Of a DNA stretch of 64,000 nucleotides, positions 59,404 to 64,000 are shown piece after piece. The stretch lies in assembly GCF_009389715.1 (NCBI RefSeq), contig NC_052400.1, forward strand, positions 19,127,674 through 19,191,673. Direction: 5' to 3'. Numbering within the stretch: position 1 is the stretch's first letter; each line of letters opens with the position of its first letter. A program made the translations under genes and the position numbers. Source of the stretch: Phoenix dactylifera. Its lineage: Eukaryota > Streptophyta > Magnoliopsida > Arecales > Arecaceae. Below the pieces are notes generated by a model. The model saw only the letters and a list, made by a program, of their open reading frames with translations. It did not search any database and was not told the DNA's origin.

Positions 59404-62400
59404 TGATCATTTTTTTCATTCGCATTTTCAGTAGAGCTGGCAAGTGGAGTCAGATGCAATTATGCATGCGCTGCCTAATTTTACAGCTACCAACAATCGT
59501 ATACCCAAAGATTGTAACCTGAACTTCTGAGGTCTAGGTCCTGCCATTTTTGCTCCTCTAAATGATGTTTTGGTTGCGGATTTGGCTATTTTCTCCTTGA
59601 TGGCAACTGTGGATGCTGCAACAGGAATTGTTGCCATCACAACCAGCTGCGTTATCAGATGCGAGGTGCTTAGGGCTAGTTCTTAAATTGTGAGGCGCCC
59701 ATTCTTTTTTTAAAAAAAAATTGTGTATGTTAATGCCTACGTCTGCTTATTTCTCTTTCTTTTGCCAGTGATTTCCTTTCAAATTAAAGATTTGCTGTAA
59801 TGTTGTTGCTGTGAAGTAACAGTCGTGCCAACCCTTCTGGATCGTGTTTCATAAAGTCTAGTATTTTAGCTTCTTTTCTTCTTCTTTTTTCAGTTGATAA
59901 ATGATACCGTCTGGAAAAATTATTTAGAGGGCCTTTAGAGGGAATTCCATTGTCGCTGAATAATTTTCTATAGTAATCCTTGTGCAATTCTGTTTGCAGT
60001 ATTGCTCATCTCTCTCTTTAAAATCTGAATCTGCAATGATATGTTTAAGAACTTCAGGACTTGCATGGGGAATCCTAGCAATCAGGTTGCTACCTGTTAA
60101 GAGCGGGATACGAAGCAATATCAAAAATTTTGTTTGGTAATGCGCGATCTCTGAACATTAATGAAACATAGCTAGGGTATCCATATCTTTGCGCTAAGCA
60201 AGTTTGTATAGAGTTTGCTCTATTGTGGACGGTTGTGGATGACTTCTTTATACCTGTCAGTTATATTAGCATAACTGTATTGCTTCGCAAATTTTTATAG
60301 CTTTTACGGTGATTTGGGGTGTTCCATGGGGAGATGTCCTTAGTCTTCCTTGTTTCTTTTCTTGCAGTATAATTGAAGACTTGCTTGATGTACTTTGAGG
60401 TGCAATCCAGATGAGAAGTCATATTGCTCCTTGGATTTTCTAGTTTAAAAAAAGACAAAAAAAATCTTCCGCCAGCTGCAGATATGTTTACGAGAGTACT
60501 TAGCAATAGCATTAGCTTGCAAGGCAATAATTACACCAGTGATGTTGATAAGGATATGTGCAGAAAATAGGTAATCACTTTAGCTAACCAAAACAGGCAA
60601 TTAAATAGATAATAATTTATAGAAAATAAGCATACATGTAGTACTAATATATGAATTAAATCTTTTTTAAAATATTAAATTTTAATTTATGGATTCAATT
60701 TTTTTAAAAATATTGAATTCATCTTATCAATTTTGAGTTATGCCCATACCTTTCTTGTAGCAGGGCTATAACACTGGCTAATTTTCTTGTAATGAGTTGC
60801 GCATCATCTTGCAATATAGTCCTTCAGGACCGCGTATCTGCTTGCGGTATGTTGCTCTTCATATTGGACACAATTTTTAGGACAATTTGTGTGCCAACGT
60901 ATTAGCCGTCATTGGCGAGATCCTCAGCATAACCAAGTCAAAATTTAGATAGTTCTAGATTTCATATTTTAGTTCTAAAATCATGCGGTGTCAAAATCAA
61001 TCATATCCATAATAAGATTATATATTGTCTTATTATTCCAAAATAAAATATTTTATAATATACTATCCATCAAATTCATGCATCATGAATAATACCACTC
61101 AAAAGTCATGAATATAATAATTTAATAACTACCGATAGATTTAGAAAAAGTGAGAAATCACTTACCACTTTTCTTGTTATTAAAACAAGTCAAACATGCT
61201 AAATTACATCAACCTCGTAAGAATTAAAATTATCATCCTCTCAGGAAATAACTTGCTACGTCCGCTTATCCCGATTTTTGTTAAAAATCTCTGAGAAAGA
61301 AAGGGGAAAATGAAGAAAGGACGGGGGCCGCTTGCGAGCTCTTGCGCCTTAAACGCGCACCCGGTCCGAGTGCACCGCCTGTGACTGCGTCCTCTTCATT
61401 TGTCTCCATGAACTTTATATTATCTCCCGAAAAGCTTTTTCACGTCAAAAAGTTACCGTCCAATCATTGTGGGCACAATCACATTGCTACTTGCAATGCT
61501 GCTGCACGACCCAGCTCTTAGTTCAAACTTCAGAGCCCCCTTCCGTCGTTCCCACGGGTTCCAAGCTGATTCGGACATGGTTAGGAAACTTGGAGTCTGT
61601 TTTAATATTCTTGCAGGACTCACCTAGCCCATATCATTTAAAAGTCTGTCTAAATCCCAGCTTAAATTTCAGCTTTTAGGCTTATCGGTCCGTAAGAAGA
61701 AAAAACCCATAGAGGTTTTCTTTTTTTTTTTTCTTTCCACTGGATTCAGACTTGGGTGTTGGCTTGATATGCGCTATATTCAAATGAGCTTTCTAATTCA
61801 TGAATTTGTTAGAAAATTCAACCCAAATCTTGTTAGATTGCCAAAAAAAGGCCCTCAATGGAAATAAGGACTCATTCCGAAGAGACATGGAGACGAACAA
61901 AGCTTCACCATCAAAGGTTACACCATGTGAAACCCCAACCTTTTAAGTCAAGATCAAGCAGCTGCAAATTACCACCCAGAACCTAGGCACTTGGGAAGGA
62001 ACCTCTTACTTCATAAAAGGTCTTCCCAAAAGCCCTAATTCCTTGTATCATAAAACTAGATTTAACATCGTAAAGATCCTTCCTGGCGTCCTTGTTAGGA
62101 GCTTGAATCAAATTAGATCTAATGTTAGGCTGGTGCAAATCCAATTAAATCCAACCACAAACACTACGATTAGCTTGTGATGAGATGCAAATAAGCCTAT
62201 ATCCCAGTGTCTCTTGATGAACATGGATTATAAATTGGGTCCAGTCTAAGACCATTCATAATGATCCAAGATCTCACCAAAAGGATTAGCCGAAAGAAGG
62301 TTACAAATTTACCTCAAAAAAAAAAAAAAAAAAACAAGAAGAAAAACAAGGTGAAGGTGGATCCCATGTCAAGTCACCAAGCCACGCTGGCAGCTTCTTC

Positions 62401-63107
62401 TTTCTTTTGATGTTGAAAAATAAAAAAGAAAAGAATCCAGTTTATGTAGACAAACATGAAGCTCTGTTGATTAAATGATTTTGTCAGTCAGGAGTGCTGG
62501 AACTGAGTTATTTCACTGTTTCTCTTAACGTAGGAAAATTATGTGACAACCAAGCTCTTCAGGTCTTTCATCCTGAATTTAATCTAATCAGACTGCAATT
62601 TGCAAGGTCGACATAGCAACTTTAGGGATGCTTCTCACTTGCTCCTTGGAAGTGTTATGCGTGTTGCCATTAACAATTGTGGTCGAGCTATCTCCCACTC
62701 TTCGTTGGGTTTTGTCATTAGAGTGGAATTTACTTTGTCTCACACTCTTCGGCCCCATCTCCCATAATTGAGGCAAAGGGGCATCAACATAGAGTTGACA
62801 AATTGATATATAGGAGGCACAGTTCATTTGACTACAAAGCCCTGCCTCTGTATGTGATTGAGCAAATTGGTTCAGATATTTGGGATGGTGGCCGATGCGA
62901 GGTAGGCTTTCATTGGACTCGGACCATATCTTCGGTCCAAAAGCGAACTGGTCCCAAACCCCCCGAATGACCCCAATAAGGCCCAGACCTTGGTGTCGCC
63001 ATCCCGGTACACAAACCAAATAGATTTGCAAGAACAGGCCGGCCCGGCCCATATTGAGTCAAGTGCAACCATGTACCCTGGGGGAAGGTGTTGCATATTT
63101 TCGTGTG
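59404..63107. other. uL1 3' flank and intergenic DNA
   Basis: The first few hundred bases should be the uL1 3' UTR. The rest is AT-rich with no recognised gene. An A run of about 20 at 62315-62334 may be a retroposon tail. Frames at 62588-63197 on the minus strand match no family and overlap each other in different frames. Confidence 0.4.
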
Positions 63108-63225
63108 AAGGAGGATTAACTTTTCTTCACGCGAATCCGCCGTTGGATCACCCACGCACAGATCATCCAAATTTAGTCGTTCGGCCTCTGCCTCCATGAT
63201 CTAATGGTAGATTCGCGTGGCAAAA
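63108..63225. repeat. Fold-back element, second copy of the CGCCGTTGGATC family
   Basis: The left arm (AACTTTTCTTCACGCGAATC, then CGCCGTTGGATCA) and the right arm (TGATCTAATGGTAGATTCGCGTGGCAAAAGAT) are inverted copies of about 33 bases. The arms match the element upstream of the CaMRLK gene at 20160-20345. AAAGATACAACCCC also ends both copies. Confidence 0.6.
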
Positions 63226-63397
63226 GATACAACCCCAACCCATCACCGTCGAGCCGATGTAAACCAGGAGCTGGATTCCAGGTGGATCATATGTTACAAC
63301 TGGCAAAGACATAGCCTTTTTAATCAAAACAATATCAGCAGCATCTAAAAAAATATTATTTTAAAAACATATTTAGTTAGAAAAAGTTGGACTCTGA

Positions 63398-63650
63398 AAT
63401 AGAAATGAAAATGAGTGATTTCAATTCCAATATTTTGTTGGAGGGAATCTCATTTCTATTTCAATTCTAAAAAAAAAAAAAGCTCCAATCTTTCAAAATT
63501 CAATACGAATTCTCTTATAGTATTTAAATTCCAGTTCGATTAGTTTTTCAATTCTAGTCATGAACTAGATGTATCAGAGAATATGGTCTAATTTTCATTC
63601 CCATCTTTTACCATTTTGTTCGTGAACAAACTGTATCCTAACCGTATGAA
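63398..63650. repeat. AT-rich MITE-like fold-back
   Basis: GAAATAGAAATGAAAATGAG (about 63397-63416) and CTCATTTCTATTTCAATTC (about 63449) are inverted copies. Similar ATTCCAATT/AATTCTAA motifs continue to about 63650. It has the texture of common plant MITEs; exact ends were not found. Confidence 0.4.
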
Positions 63651-63660
63651 ATAGATAACT

Positions 63661-63706
63661 ACATACATATATATACATACGTACGTACGTACATACATAC
63701 ATATAT
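63661..63706. repeat. TACA/TACG microsatellite
   Basis: Mixed ACATA and ACGT tetranucleotide units (ACATACATATATATACATACGT and so on). Confidence 0.85.
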
Positions 63707-64000
63707 TCAAATTATGTTTTTTTTTTAAGAGACACACGAGGAGCCGTATAATTTATCGTTACATGTTTTCATTTAGATTTTTATTATGTGGGTAACAAGG
63801 TTTGCGCATGGTAAAGTGGCCATTAAAGTATTTCACGTCCTTTTTGGAAACGTACGAGTTTTGCCCCCCGATTTACAGGCACGGATGCTTATGTCATGCA
63901 TGTGCTGCGTGATGAGGCGCCCGACAGCACATGGGATGCGTCGCGCTCGCCAACGAACCATTCGACCATAGAGCCATAGAGGATGTGAGGCGAACCACCA

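Noticed and set aside
62588-63197. Minus-strand frames of 95-154 codons, one starting MEAEAERLNLDDL
   Set aside because: No known family, mutually overlapping, and the start lies within a fold-back repeat.
1-64000. CRISPR array, bacterial operon or phage-like system
   Set aside because: No regularly spaced repeats. All genes have plant introns and families, so prokaryotic systems are not expected or seen.

Overview
This window looks like nuclear DNA of a flowering plant, most likely a commelinid monocot and plausibly a palm. The supporting signs are spliced genes with GT-AG introns up to several kb, grass-like GC-rich exons beside AT-rich intergenic DNA, plant-specific families (a CIPK kinase, a CaMRLK-type receptor kinase, the DTC carrier, a plant O-fucosyltransferase) and a plant Au-type SINE. 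The palm assignment is inference; the plant assignment is firm.

Six protein-coding genes can be supported. From left to right they are: a two-exon 61-residue single-pass membrane protein (minus, 2604-2885); an intronless CBL-interacting protein kinase (minus, 10204-11635) with a one-base frame change; an LRR receptor-like kinase of the CaMRLK/MEE62 type (plus, 20514-22796), also with a one-base frame change and with pseudokinase substitutions; a complete six-exon mitochondrial dicarboxylate/tricarboxylate carrier, DTC (minus, 27322-34518); a complete ten-exon Golgi-type O-fucosyltransferase family protein (minus, 36607-46142); and a complete ten-exon organellar ribosomal protein uL1 (plus, 48047-59403). 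Exon borders of the spliced genes were set by hand from GT-AG sites, reading phase and family similarity. The three largest spliced genes give 299, 626 and 421 residues with no disruption.

The space between and inside genes is filled with retroposon and MITE-like debris. There are two 3' ends of LINEs, a full-length tRNA-derived SINE with target-site duplications, an insertion that is only the tail of a retroposon, an Au-type SINE, several fold-back elements, two fossil LTR-type elements (around 12.6-14.1 kb and 17.4-17.6 kb), recent and old tandem duplications inside introns, and long simple repeats including (AT)36, (TG)17 and a T16G20 block.

The genes are not an operon and do not form one pathway. 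Two serve mitochondria (DTC, uL1), two are signalling kinases, and one is a secretory-pathway glycosyltransferase. OFUT and uL1 are divergently transcribed, with 1.9 kb between their start codons. I found no CRISPR array, no intact tRNA or rRNA gene and nothing that amounts to a new biological system. The most useful leads are the two frame-changed kinase genes and the retroposon families that share a TTACC-poly(A) 3' end.
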